From contig DASUMP010000191.1 in NCBI GenBank assembly GCA_036277635.1, positions 1 through 11,098 of the forward strand: a DNA stretch of 11,098 bases, in the 5' to 3' direction. A model generated the notes under the pieces. That model was given only the letters and a program-made list of their open reading frames with translations. It was not told the DNA's origin and did not search any database. Position 1 is the first letter of the stretch; every line of letters starts with the position of its first letter. Shown here piece after piece: positions 1 through 6,919 of this stretch. Source of the stretch: DASUMP01 sp036277635. GTDB taxonomy: Bacteria; Actinomycetota; Acidimicrobiia; IMCC26256; PALSA-610. Position numbers and translations under genes: made by a program.

Positions 1-31
1 CGTCGAGCTCCTGCAGCGGCGGGCGCGATGA
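1..31 (+). CDS. C-terminal end of an upstream gene (partial, unidentified)
   Basis: Reading from base 2, an open frame gives VELLQRRAR and ends at the TGA of bases 29-31. That TGA overlaps the ATG of the GAF-domain gene as ATGA. The next junction in the same series (621-624) has the same 4-base architecture, which supports this being the true end of an upstream operon gene. Only nine codons are visible, so no function can be assigned. The alternative is that the GAF gene itself begins further upstream: its own frame is also open to base 1. Confidence 0.4.
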   Translation, partial: VELLQRRAR

Positions 32-624
32 GCGAGCACCTCGACGAAGCGCTCGACACGGTCCTCGAGCGCATCGCGGCCGTCGCGCGGCGCACCTTCG
101 GCGCGGCGTCGTGCTCGATCGCGCTCCTCGACGAAGCCGCCGGCGAGCTCGTGTACCGCGCCGCCGACGGCGAGGCCGCGGAGCGGGTCGTCGGCCTCCG
201 GCTGTCCGTCGCGCGGGGTCTGGCCGGGTTCGCTGCGTCGGCCGGGCAGGCGCTCATCGTCGACAACGTGGTCGCGGACCCCCGATTCGCCGCCGACGTC
301 GCCGAGCGGGTCGGGTACGTGCCGCAGCGGATGCTCGTCACCCCGATCGCGCGCGGCGACGAGACCCTCGGCGTCTTGTCGATCGTCGACCCACCGACCG
401 AGGCCCCACCCGGCGCCGGACTCGAGCTCGCGGGTGTGCTGGCCGACGCGGCGGCGGCCGCGGTCGAGCTCGCCGGGGTCGCCGACCCCGCCGCGGTCGC
501 GGGCCTCGGCCCGCTCGCGGGTCCGCTCGTCGACCTGCGCGCGCTCGGCGAGGACGAACGCGACACCGCGGCCGCACTCCTGCGCGAGCTCGTCGCGTAC
601 ACACGACGCCGGAACCGCCGGTGA
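28..624 (+). CDS. GAF-domain protein
   Basis: This is a 198-residue soluble protein. Residues about 8-145 have the features of a GAF fold: a first helix (DTVLERIAAVARRTFG), a strand with SIALLDEAAGELVYRAA, the central 'GLAGFAASAGQALIVDNV' followed by DPRF, then 'RMLVTPIARGDETLGVLSIVD'. GAF domains bind small ligands, sometimes cyclic nucleotides or haem, or mediate dimerisation; the ligand here cannot be read from sequence. Residues 145-198 are an Ala/Val/Leu-rich helical tail ending in basic residues (YTRRRNRR). There is no kinase, GGDEF, ANTAR or DNA-binding domain, so it is a stand-alone sensor or adaptor. The stop overlaps the GTG start of the S8 peptidase (GTGA, 621-624), indicating translational coupling and probably a shared task. 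The start at 28 is chosen for the ATGA overlap with the upstream frame. Confidence 0.75.
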   Translation: MSEHLDEALDTVLERIAAVARRTFGAASCSIALLDEAAGELVYRAADGEAAERVVGLRLSVARGLAGFAASAGQALIVDNVVADPRFAADVAERVGYVPQRMLVTPIARGDETLGVLSIVDPPTEAPPGAGLELAGVLADAAAAAVELAGVADPAAVAGLGPLAGPLVDLRALGEDERDTAAALLRELVAYTRRRNRR

Positions 625-1442
625 AGCCGGCGTTCTCCGAGGCGTTCGAGCCGGAACGACTCGACCCCGCACCGACGCTCGGGCTCGACGAACCGATCAC
701 GGCGGACTGGGCGTGGGGCGGCAGCACCGGCGCGGGCGTCAAAGTCGCAGTGATCGACAGCGGCATCGACGCCGACCACCCCGCGGTGGGTGGGGTCGCG
801 GGCGGCGTGGCCGTCGAGTACGACGCGGAGCTCCCCGACCGGGTGCGCTTCGACGAGGGACCGCACGGCGACCTCTACGGCCACGGCACCGCGTGCGCCG
901 GCATCATCCGCGCGCTCGCGCCCGACGTCGAGCTGTACAGCGTGCGCGTCCTCGGCTCGTCCCTCACGGGCAAGGCGCGCGTCTTCGCACACGGGGTCGA
1001 CTGGGCGATCGAGCACGGCATGCACGTCGTCAACCTGTCGTTGTCGACGACGAACGACGACTGGTACGGCACGTTCCACGACCTCGCCGACCAAGCCGCC
1101 TTCACGGGCACGATGCTCGTCGCCGCGATGGCGAACGAGCGCAAGAGCTCGTATCCCGGCGAGTTCTCGTCGGTGTTCTCCGTCGCCGCCGCCGAGGTGT
1201 CGGATCCGGAGCACGTGCTCTACAACCCGCACGGTCCCGCGGAGTGGGGCGCGACCGGCATCGACGTCGACGTGGCGTGGCTCGACGGCGCGACCATCAC
1301 CGCGACCGGGAACAGCTTCGCGACGCCGCACGTCGCGGGGCTGATCGCCCGGATCGTCGCGAAGCGCCCGGGCGTCACGCCGTTCCAGGTGAAGACGATC
1401 CTCGCCGCGGTCGCGGCGAACTCGTCTACGCGCCGACCGTGA
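621..1442 (+). CDS. Subtilisin-like S8 family serine peptidase, no signal peptide
   Basis: A 273-residue protease. The S8 catalytic triad is complete: Asp46 in VAVIDSGID, His88 in GHGTACAGI, Ser232 in TGNSFATPHVAG. Asn172 in AAMANERKSSYPG is the likely oxyanion-hole residue, although the glycine usual after it is absent. The S8 core starts at about residue 37 and fills the protein. There is no signal peptide, no recognisable inhibitory prodomain and no transmembrane anchor, so it probably acts in the cytoplasm, unlike secreted subtilisins and mycosins. I chose GTG at 621 because it overlaps the stop of the GAF gene and the codons upstream in this frame give an arginine-rich shadow translation. 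The 3' end overlaps the convergent MetE-like gene by 17 bases. The substrate is unknown. Coupling to a GAF protein suggests sensor-controlled proteolysis or peptide maturation, but that is inference. Confidence 0.85.
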   Translation: MKPAFSEAFEPERLDPAPTLGLDEPITADWAWGGSTGAGVKVAVIDSGIDADHPAVGGVAGGVAVEYDAELPDRVRFDEGPHGDLYGHGTACAGIIRALAPDVELYSVRVLGSSLTGKARVFAHGVDWAIEHGMHVVNLSLSTTNDDWYGTFHDLADQAAFTGTMLVAAMANERKSSYPGEFSSVFSVAAAEVSDPEHVLYNPHGPAEWGATGIDVDVAWLDGATITATGNSFATPHVAGLIARIVAKRPGVTPFQVKTILAAVAANSSTRRP

Positions 1443-2424
1443 GCTTCGTGGCCGCGGCCTGGTCCATCACGCGGTAGCCGAGCTCGCGGGCGAGCGTCAT
1501 CGCGCGCTCGGCCTGTGACGGGCCGTGCCCCGCGAGTCCGCACGCAGGAGTGACGATCGCCTGACACCGCAGCCGCATCGCGTCGCAACCACGGCGCGAG
1601 AGCTCGCACCACAGGTCGACGAGCTCGCGCCACAGCGCCTGCGAGCTCTCGCCGATGGGTCGATCGGTGGGGACCGCACCCCACGCGATCCATCCGCCGC
1701 CGTCGAGGAAGCGGGCGATGCCGTGCGCGTCTTCGAGCGCGACCGCATCGACGTCGACACCGACGACGTCGGGGCCGGCGTCGAGCGCGATCCGCACCGG
1801 ACCGGCTCCGCAGACGTGGACGCCCGTCACGCACGTGGGGGCCGCAAGCGCACCCGAGAGCACGTCGGTCGCGTCCTCCCGCTCGAGCGGACCGTCGCTG
1901 TCGCGCCACAGCACGAGTGACGGTTCGTCGAAGAACAGCACGAGATCCGTGTCGGGGAGGTGGCGCACCACGAGCTGCTCCACCGCGAGCGCCCAGGCCC
2001 GCGCGGCTTGCGCGCCGCGCGTGAACGCGACTCGGTGCGGGACCCCGGCGTCGAGCAACGCGACGCCGAGCGTGAGGGGGCCGGTGACCTGGACCTTGAC
2101 CCGGCGCGGCGCAGTGGGTTGGCGCGCCGCGACCTCGAGGAACGCGAGCAGGCCGCCGTGCGCGTCGGGATCGAACGCGACGACGATCGGCTGGTCGAGA
2201 TCGGAGTGCACGCGCGTGAGCGAACCGTCGGCCTCGACGCGCACTTCGGGGATGCCGGCCGCCCACTGGGCGATCATGTGCTCGCGCGACGATCGTCGGG
2301 GCAGCTGCGGCGCCGATGGCATCTCAGGGAGGCAGCGCAACACGAGCGCCGCCGCCGCGCCGGCGTCGGAGTGCGGGAGACTGCCGATGCCGGTTGCGAC
2401 TCCGGCGGCCAGGGGCTGCGGCAT
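1426..2424 (-). CDS. Cobalamin-independent methionine synthase family protein (MetE C-terminal-domain type)
   Basis: A 332-residue TIM-barrel protein resembling only the C-terminal half of MetE. Visible marks are the N-terminal GIGSLPH (12-18), VTGPLTLG (113-120), FFDEPSL (164-170), the zinc-site pair His203 and Cys205 in GVHVCGAG, and Cys295 in TPACGLAG. The fourth zinc ligand of MetE is a glutamate; the matching stretch here is VVGVDVDA (220-227), so aspartate may replace it. The MetE N-terminal half that helps bind folate is absent, so ordinary methionine synthesis from methyl-tetrahydrofolate is not assured. Related short proteins lie near iscS and mnmA in other actinobacteria (Rv3015c in Mycobacterium tuberculosis, from memory), and the same pair lies just upstream here. 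The start ATG at 2424 matches the family N-terminus; an ATG 11 codons upstream is possible. A TATACT hexamer 8 bases before 2424 suggests a leaderless transcript. Confidence 0.8.
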   Translation of the reverse strand: MPQPLAAGVATGIGSLPHSDAGAAAALVLRCLPEMPSAPQLPRRSSREHMIAQWAAGIPEVRVEADGSLTRVHSDLDQPIVVAFDPDAHGGLLAFLEVAARQPTAPRRVKVQVTGPLTLGVALLDAGVPHRVAFTRGAQAARAWALAVEQLVVRHLPDTDLVLFFDEPSLVLWRDSDGPLEREDATDVLSGALAAPTCVTGVHVCGAGPVRIALDAGPDVVGVDVDAVALEDAHGIARFLDGGGWIAWGAVPTDRPIGESSQALWRELVDLWCELSRRGCDAMRLRCQAIVTPACGLAGHGPSQAERAMTLARELGYRVMDQAAATKLTVGA

Positions 2425-2432
2425 GCGGCCGT

Positions 2433-2438
2433 AGTATA
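2433..2438 (-). promoter_or_regulatory. Possible -10 box (TATACT) of the MetE-like gene, leaderless type
   Basis: Read on the minus strand, TATACT ends 8 bases before the ATG at 2424. This would place transcription initiation at or within about two bases of the start codon. No good -35 element is visible 16-18 bases upstream. The core GTATAC is palindromic, so a weak signal on the opposite strand for the divergent membrane-protein gene is also possible. Confidence 0.4.
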
Positions 2439-2466
2439 CGAACGCCCTCCACGCCATCTCCCACTC

Positions 2467-2470
2467 GGAG
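2467..2470 (+). promoter_or_regulatory. Ribosome binding site (GGAG) deciding the TTG start at 2479
   Basis: GGAG lies 8 bases before TTG 2479. It is the reason for choosing this TTG as the start of the membrane protein. The frame stays open far upstream, but that part is antisense to the MetE-like gene, charged and not membrane-like. Confidence 0.45.
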
Positions 2471-2478
2471 CGCGCATC

Positions 2479-3339
2479 TTGGACATCTGGATCGCGCGTG
2501 TCGCGTGGATCGTGCTGCCGTTCACACTCGGGCGCGCGATCGGTGACGCGATCGAAACGTGGACGGCGTCGGCAGCGTTCGTCGCCGAGGTCCTCGCGTG
2601 GGCCGCGTGGACCGTGGGCGCGTTCGCGCTGTTCGCACCCCGCCCGTGGGGGTTGACCGCGCTGCGGATCCTGTGTGCCGACGCGCTCGTGATCGCGATC
2701 ACGTGCGCGTGGTGGTCCGACGCTCCGACCACGGTGCTCGCGTTCGCCTCGGTCGCGGTCGCGTGTGTCGGGTCGTTGGGTGCCGCCGTCGCGATGGCGA
2801 GCGTCGCGGCGCTCGACTACGGCGACGAGCGACGCCACCCGTTGCGTGTCCCGTTCCCGTTGCTGCTCGCGCCCGTCCCCGCCGCTGCGGTGGCCGCGGG
2901 TGCTGGCTTCGTCGCTCCCGTGCTGGTGCTCGCGAACGACCGTCTGGTGCTCGGCGCTGCGCTCGGCGTGATCGGCGTCCCGATGGCGCTCGCCGCGATC
3001 CGGATGCTGCACGCCCTGGTGGGCCGGCTGCTCGTGTTCGTCCCGGCCGGGCTCGTCGTGGTCGACCCGTTCACCCTGACCGATCCCGTGTTGCTGTCAC
3101 GCGGGATCGTCGCGCGCGTGGCGCCGCGCAACGTCGTGGAGCCGCCACCCGACGCGCTCGATCTGCGGGTCGGGACCGTGCTCGGATCACTGCTGGTCGT
3201 GCTGTCGGAACCGGCGTCCGCATCCCGCCGACGAGGTCGACGCGACGCCGAGCTGATCGAGACGAACCAGCTGTTGGTCGCCGTCGTGCGGCCCGCGGTC
3301 GTGACCGCGATGGCGCACGACCGGCTTCAGACCGCGTAG
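2479..3339 (+). CDS. Polytopic membrane protein with possible PH-like C-terminal domain, function unknown
   Basis: A 286-residue protein when started at TTG 2479, which has GGAG 8 bases upstream. Hydrophobic segments near residues 4-22, 32-52, 62-79, 84-112, 125-150 and 156-176 suggest about six membrane helices. Residues about 180-275 are predominantly beta-like, with alternating hydrophobic strands (RLLVFVPAGLVVVD, GTVLGSLLVVLSE). This recalls a bacterial PH-like domain, but I cannot confirm it. A basic patch (SRRRGRRD, 249-256) precedes the last segment. I do not recognise a named family or catalytic motif. It is divergent from the MetE-like gene (54-base gap) and overlaps the end of mnmA by 13 bases tail to tail, so it sits inverted inside an otherwise co-directional minus-strand cluster. 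It is real rather than a shadow because its composition is clearly membrane-like and the competing frames are arginine-rich. Confidence 0.7.
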   Translation: MDIWIARVAWIVLPFTLGRAIGDAIETWTASAAFVAEVLAWAAWTVGAFALFAPRPWGLTALRILCADALVIAITCAWWSDAPTTVLAFASVAVACVGSLGAAVAMASVAALDYGDERRHPLRVPFPLLLAPVPAAAVAAGAGFVAPVLVLANDRLVLGAALGVIGVPMALAAIRMLHALVGRLLVFVPAGLVVVDPFTLTDPVLLSRGIVARVAPRNVVEPPPDALDLRVGTVLGSLLVVLSEPASASRRRGRRDAELIETNQLLVAVVRPAVVTAMAHDRLQTA

Positions 3340-4346
3340 CCGGCGCCGACGACCACGTCGGCGTCGTACAGCGCGACGACTTGGCCGGGTGCGACACGCG
3401 GCGTGGGCTCGGCCAGCTCCACCGTGTCGCCGCGCAACCGACCGCGCGCGGTCGCGCCGTGCGCCCGCGTCTGCACCGTGAGCTCGCCGGTGGGAGCGCC
3501 GCCGGGGAAGACCGTGTCGCACAACAGGATCTCCGTGCGCAGCAACGCGTCGCGGTCACCGATCGTGATCGTGCTGCTCGAGGCATCGACGTCGACGACA
3601 TAGCGACGCTCGCCGACGGCGACATCGAGGCCGCGCCGCTGGCCGATCGTGAACGACGCGACGCCGGAGTGCTCACCGAGCAGCGAACCGTCGGTGTCGA
3701 CGACGCGACCGGGCGCGGCACCGACGCGCGCTCGGAGGAAGGCGTCGCGACCCCCGCGGGTGATGAAGCACACGTCCATGCTCTCAGCCTTCGTCGCCGT
3801 GCGGAGCCCGAGGCGGCTGGCGTGGGCCCGCACCTCGGCCTTCGTCATCGTGCCGATCGGCAGCAGGGTACGCGCCCACGCCGCCGGGTCGACCGTGGCG
3901 AGCACGTACGACTGGTCCTTCCCGAAGTCGACGCCGCGCGCGACGCGCGGCCCGTCGGGTGTGGGGACGACGCGGGCGTGGTGCCCGGTCGCGACGTACT
4001 CGTACCCCAGGTCGTGCGCGCGCCGGAGCAACCGACCCCACTTCATCTCCCGGTTGCACGCCACACACGGATTCGGCGTCGTGCCGTTGGCGTATCCGGT
4101 CACGTAAGGATCGACGACCGCGCGCGCGAAGTCGTCGCTGAAGTTGAACACGTAATGGGCGATGCCGAGCTGCGCGGCGACGCGGCGCGCGTCCTCGACG
4201 TCGGCCACGGAGCAGCACCCGGAGTCGGACTCGCCACCCCAGAGCTTGAGCGTGACGCCGGTGACGTCGTGACCCTGCTCGACGAGCAACGCGGCGGCGA
4301 CCGACGAGTCGACTCCGCCGCTCATCATCACGAGAACCGAAGCCAT
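3327..4346 (-). CDS. mnmA: tRNA-specific 2-thiouridylase MnmA
   Basis: A 339-residue enzyme that adenylates and thiolates C2 of wobble uridine 34 in tRNA-Lys, -Glu and -Gln, using sulfur passed from a cysteine desulfurase. The N-terminal PP-loop is SGGVDSS (9-15). The two catalytic cysteines are Cys94 in TPNPCVACN, which carries the persulfide nucleophile role together with Cys193 in MDVCFI; they correspond to Cys102 and Cys199 of the E. coli enzyme. Other family marks are GHHAR (121-125), DQSYVLA (144-150) and FTIGQRRGL (232-240), which begins the central domain, followed by a C-terminal beta-barrel. Length is close to the usual 340-370. The ATG at 4346 lies 23 bases after the stop of the cysteine desulfurase gene, without a strong Shine-Dalgarno sequence, so the two are probably one operon. 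The 3' end overlaps the convergent membrane-protein gene by 13 bases. All key residues are intact. Confidence 0.97.
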   Translation of the reverse strand: MASVLVMMSGGVDSSVAAALLVEQGHDVTGVTLKLWGGESDSGCCSVADVEDARRVAAQLGIAHYVFNFSDDFARAVVDPYVTGYANGTTPNPCVACNREMKWGRLLRRAHDLGYEYVATGHHARVVPTPDGPRVARGVDFGKDQSYVLATVDPAAWARTLLPIGTMTKAEVRAHASRLGLRTATKAESMDVCFITRGGRDAFLRARVGAAPGRVVDTDGSLLGEHSGVASFTIGQRRGLDVAVGERRYVVDVDASSSTITIGDRDALLRTEILLCDTVFPGGAPTGELTVQTRAHGATARGRLRGDTVELAEPTPRVAPGQVVALYDADVVVGAGYAV

Positions 4347-4369
4347 CGACGATCAGCCCGTTCGCACGA

Positions 4370-5530
4370 TCACGCGACGAACCGGTTCGAGCGCAGACGC
4401 GCGACGACGTCGGGGACGACCGCGACGGCGTGATCGACGTCGGCGTCGGTGGACGCCCACCCGAGGCTGAAGCGGACCGACGAGAGCGCACGCTCGCGTT
4501 CCAGCCCCATCGCGACGAGTACGTGTGACGGATCGACTGCGCCCGACGAACACGCGGAGCCGGACGCCGCGCACACGTCGGCGCAGTCGAGCGCCACGAG
4601 CAGAGCTTCGGCCTCGAGCCCCGGGATCGCGACGTGGAGCAACCCCGCGACGCGCTGCGCCGGGTCGCCGTTCACGACCGCGTCGGGGATGCCGTCGAGG
4701 AGCGCGCGCTCGAGCCGGTCACGCAAGGTACGGATCCGCGGGAGCTCGTCGGGGCGCTGGCGCACCGTCGTCTCGAGCGCGGCGGCGAAGGCCGCGACGC
4801 CGGCGACGTTCTGCGTGCCCGCGCGCGTCCCCCACTCGTGGCCGCCGCCTTCGACCAGCGGCACGAGCCGCGTCCCCGCCCGCACCACGAGGACACCGAC
4901 GCCCTTGGGTCCGCCGAACTTGTGCCCCGACAGCGCGACGAGCGAGGCGGGCGCGCCCGCGCCGGCGACGTCGAGCCACTGCGGCGCTTGCACGGCGTCG
5001 GTGTGGAGCACGGCGTGGGGCGCGCGCTCGCGCACGAGGTCGGCGACGTCGGCGAGCGGCTGGATCGTGCCGACTTCGTTGTTCACCAGCATCACCGACA
5101 CGACGGCGGTGCGGTCGTCGAGCGCGGCGGCGAGCGCATCGAGGTCGACGACACCTCCGGTGGTGGCCGGGACCCTCGCGACGCGCATGCCGTCACGCTC
5201 GAGGCGGTCGGCGGCGGCGAGCACGGCCTTGTGCTCGATGCCCGAGACCACGACCCCGTCGGCGTCGCCGCGATCGCGGGCCGCCCACGCCGCGCCCTTC
5301 ACCGCCAGGTTGTCGCTCTCGCTCCCACCACCGGTGAACACGATCTCTGCGGGTGCGCAGCCGAGGTTCGCCGCCACCCGCTCGCGCGCGTCCTCGAGCG
5401 CAGACTTCGCCGCCCGGGATGCCGAGTGCGAACCGGACGGGTTGGCCGGGATCTCCGAGAGGAAGGGGAGCATCGCGGCGACCGCCTCCGGCCGCATCGG
5501 CGTCGACGCGGCGTGGTCGAGGTAGGCCAC
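4370..5530 (-). CDS. iscS: Cysteine desulfurase, IscS/NifS family (class I)
   Basis: A 386-residue pyridoxal-phosphate enzyme that removes sulfur from cysteine as a protein-bound persulfide. The start reads YLDHAAST, as usual in the family. Key residues are His100 (SGIEHKAV) stacking on PLP, Asp178 in LHTDAVQ, the PLP-binding Lys204 in SGHKFGGPKG, Arg236 in TRAGTQN, and the persulfide cysteine Cys327 in ASGSACSSG. The long Cys loop is of the IscS/NifS class, not SufS. It is followed after 23 bases by mnmA, so its main partner is probably MnmA, like the dedicated desulfurase paired with MnmA in Bacillus (YrvO); supply to Fe-S clusters is also possible. No IscU, SufE-like or IscR gene is nearby. 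The start is GTG 5530, with a TACCCT hexamer ending 6 bases upstream and no ribosome binding site, which fits leaderless translation. Confidence 0.95.
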   Translation of the reverse strand: MAYLDHAASTPMRPEAVAAMLPFLSEIPANPSGSHSASRAAKSALEDARERVAANLGCAPAEIVFTGGGSESDNLAVKGAAWAARDRGDADGVVVSGIEHKAVLAAADRLERDGMRVARVPATTGGVVDLDALAAALDDRTAVVSVMLVNNEVGTIQPLADVADLVRERAPHAVLHTDAVQAPQWLDVAGAGAPASLVALSGHKFGGPKGVGVLVVRAGTRLVPLVEGGGHEWGTRAGTQNVAGVAAFAAALETTVRQRPDELPRIRTLRDRLERALLDGIPDAVVNGDPAQRVAGLLHVAIPGLEAEALLVALDCADVCAASGSACSSGAVDPSHVLVAMGLERERALSSVRFSLGWASTDADVDHAVAVVPDVVARLRSNRFVA

Positions 5531-5536
5531 GCGGTC

Positions 5537-5542
5537 AGGGTA
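5537..5542 (-). promoter_or_regulatory. Possible -10 box (TACCCT) of the iscS-mnmA operon, leaderless type
   Basis: Read on the minus strand, TACCCT fits the TAnnnT pattern and ends exactly 6 bases before the GTG start at 5530. This is the spacing expected if the transcript begins at the start codon. There is no purine-rich ribosome binding site before the GTG. A GTGACA lies further upstream (5566-5571), but the spacing of 23 bases is too long for a standard -35. Confidence 0.4.
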
Positions 5543-5632
5543 CCGGCGGGAACGTCGAGGACCTCTGTCACGTTTGCTGCGGTGAAGGGACCAGAGGACG
5601 TCCGACCCCGTTTCACTGTCTCACCCGAGGGG

Positions 5633-5638
5633 CATACT
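5633..5638 (+). promoter_or_regulatory. Possible -10 box (CATACT) of the 75-residue protein gene
   Basis: CATACT ends 6 bases before ATG 5645, the same placement as on the other side of this divergent region. GTTTCA at 5610-5615 is a weak -35 candidate with a 17-base spacer. A GAGGGG at 5627-5632 could instead act as a distant ribosome binding site (12-base spacing), so leaderless and leadered readings compete. Confidence 0.35.
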
Positions 5639-5644
5639 CGACCC

Positions 5645-5872
5645 ATGAGCACCGCCGATCGCACGCCGCCGACCGCCGGGACCGAGCACCCGTCCGGGGC
5701 CGAGGCGCGTCCGGTGCAGCTGCGCCTCCTCGACCGCGACGCCCCACCCGAGTGGGTCCTCGACCGCAAGACGCGCCAAGTCGGGCGGGCGGGTGTCGCG
5801 CAGGCGCGCGAGATCCTGCGCCGCGCCCAACCACCCGAGCCGCAGCGTCAGCGCGACCGCATCGCGAGTTGA
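5645..5872 (+). CDS. Small conserved-looking protein of unknown function (75 residues)
   Basis: The product has a low-complexity, proline- and threonine-rich N-terminus (1-22), a core of about 40 residues with VQLRLLDRD, PPEWVLDRKTR and VGRAGVAQAREILRRA, and a basic, glutamine/arginine-rich tail. The core looks like a short strand followed by an amphipathic helix. It recalls small uncharacterised actinobacterial proteins with a 'LD..TR.vGr.GvA.AR..L' pattern; that is from memory and not a verified family. No catalytic, zinc or membrane motif is visible. It is transcribed divergently from iscS and convergently to meaB (31-base gap), so it is probably a single-gene unit. The start ATG 5645 is supported by a -10-like hexamer or GAGGGG just upstream. 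A DNA- or RNA-binding role would fit the basic helix but is speculation. Confidence 0.6.
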   Translation: MSTADRTPPTAGTEHPSGAEARPVQLRLLDRDAPPEWVLDRKTRQVGRAGVAQAREILRRAQPPEPQRQRDRIAS

Positions 5873-5894
5873 TTCCGGCGTGATGTCGGCGGCG

Positions 5895-5911
5895 GCCGAT
5901 CGCTCATCGGC
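5895..5911. terminator. Weak hairpin at the convergent ends of the 75-residue gene and meaB
   Basis: GCCGAT, a 5-base loop, then ATCGGC form a perfect 6-bp stem, extendable by one G-U pair. It lies 22 bases after the plus-strand stop and straddles the meaB stop codon. No T-run follows on either strand, so it is not a classical intrinsic terminator. It may only slow polymerase or occur by chance. Confidence 0.2.
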
Positions 5912-6919
5912 TCGCTGAACGGTGCGCGTGCAGCAGTTGCTGCGCGGCGGCCGTGGGTGAGAGCTCCCCGGCCGCGACCGCACGCTCCAGGTCGGCCACG
6001 AGCGCATCCGTGGTCGGATCCCGGCGCAGGTCCTCGAGCAGCGTGTCGGTGACTTCCGACCACATCCACGCCCGCGCCTGCTCACGCCGGCGTGACGTCA
6101 GCTCCCCCGACGCTTCCATCGCCTGCCGGTGCTCGCCGACGGCGCCCCACACCTCGGCGATCCCGGTACCCGTCAGCGCCGAGCAGCGCAGGACGCGCGG
6201 CGCCCACGCGTCGGACCGCGGGCGCACCAGGTGCAGTGCGTGCTGGTAGTCCGACGCGGTCCGACCGGCCGCGGGCGCGAGGTCGCCGTCGTCCTTGTTG
6301 ACCACGACCAGATCGGCGAGCTCGACGATGCCGCGCTTCACGCCCTGCAGCTCGTCGCCGGCACCCGGCGCGAGGAGGAGGACGAAGGTGTCGACCATTC
6401 CGGCGACCGCCACCTCGCTCTGTCCGACGCCGACGGTCTCGACGATGACCACGTCGAAGCCCGCCGCCTCGCACAGGAGCACCGCTTCGCGGGTGCGGCG
6501 CGCGACGCCGCCGAGCGTGCCACTCGCGGGCGACGGCCGGATGAACGCCGCCGACCGGCGAGCGAGCTCTTCCATCCGCGTCTTGTCGCCGAGGATCGAT
6601 CCCCCGCTGCGGCTGCTCGACGGGTCGACCGCGAGCACGGCGACGCGATGTCCCGCGTCGACGAGGTGCACGCCGAGCGCTTCGATGAACGTCGACTTCC
6701 CCGCGCCCGGCGCACCGCTGACGCCGACGCGGGACGCGGCACCGGTGGAGGGCAGCAGACGTGCGAGGACCGCGGTCGCCACCGCCCGATGGTCGTCGCG
6801 TGTCGACTCCACCAGGGTGATCGCGCGAGCGAGGGCGCGACGGTCGCCGGCGAGGATCGCGGCGACCAGCGCGTCGGCGTCGAGATCGTCACGCGCACCG
6901 GCCGCGCCGGGCGCGTCGG

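Noticed and set aside
111..620. Long N-terminal extension of the S8 peptidase frame
   Set aside because: The translation is almost entirely Arg/Ala/Gly and overlaps the GAF gene in another frame. The GTG at 621 with a 4-base overlap is the better start.
2425..3012. N-terminal extension of the MetE-like frame on the minus strand
   Set aside because: It is highly charged and antisense to the membrane-protein gene; the family N-terminus (GIGSLPH) begins just after ATG 2424.
2559..4433. Plus-strand open frame of 624 codons across the membrane-protein and mnmA genes
   Set aside because: Arginine-rich shadow translation; the other frames hold a membrane protein and a complete MnmA.
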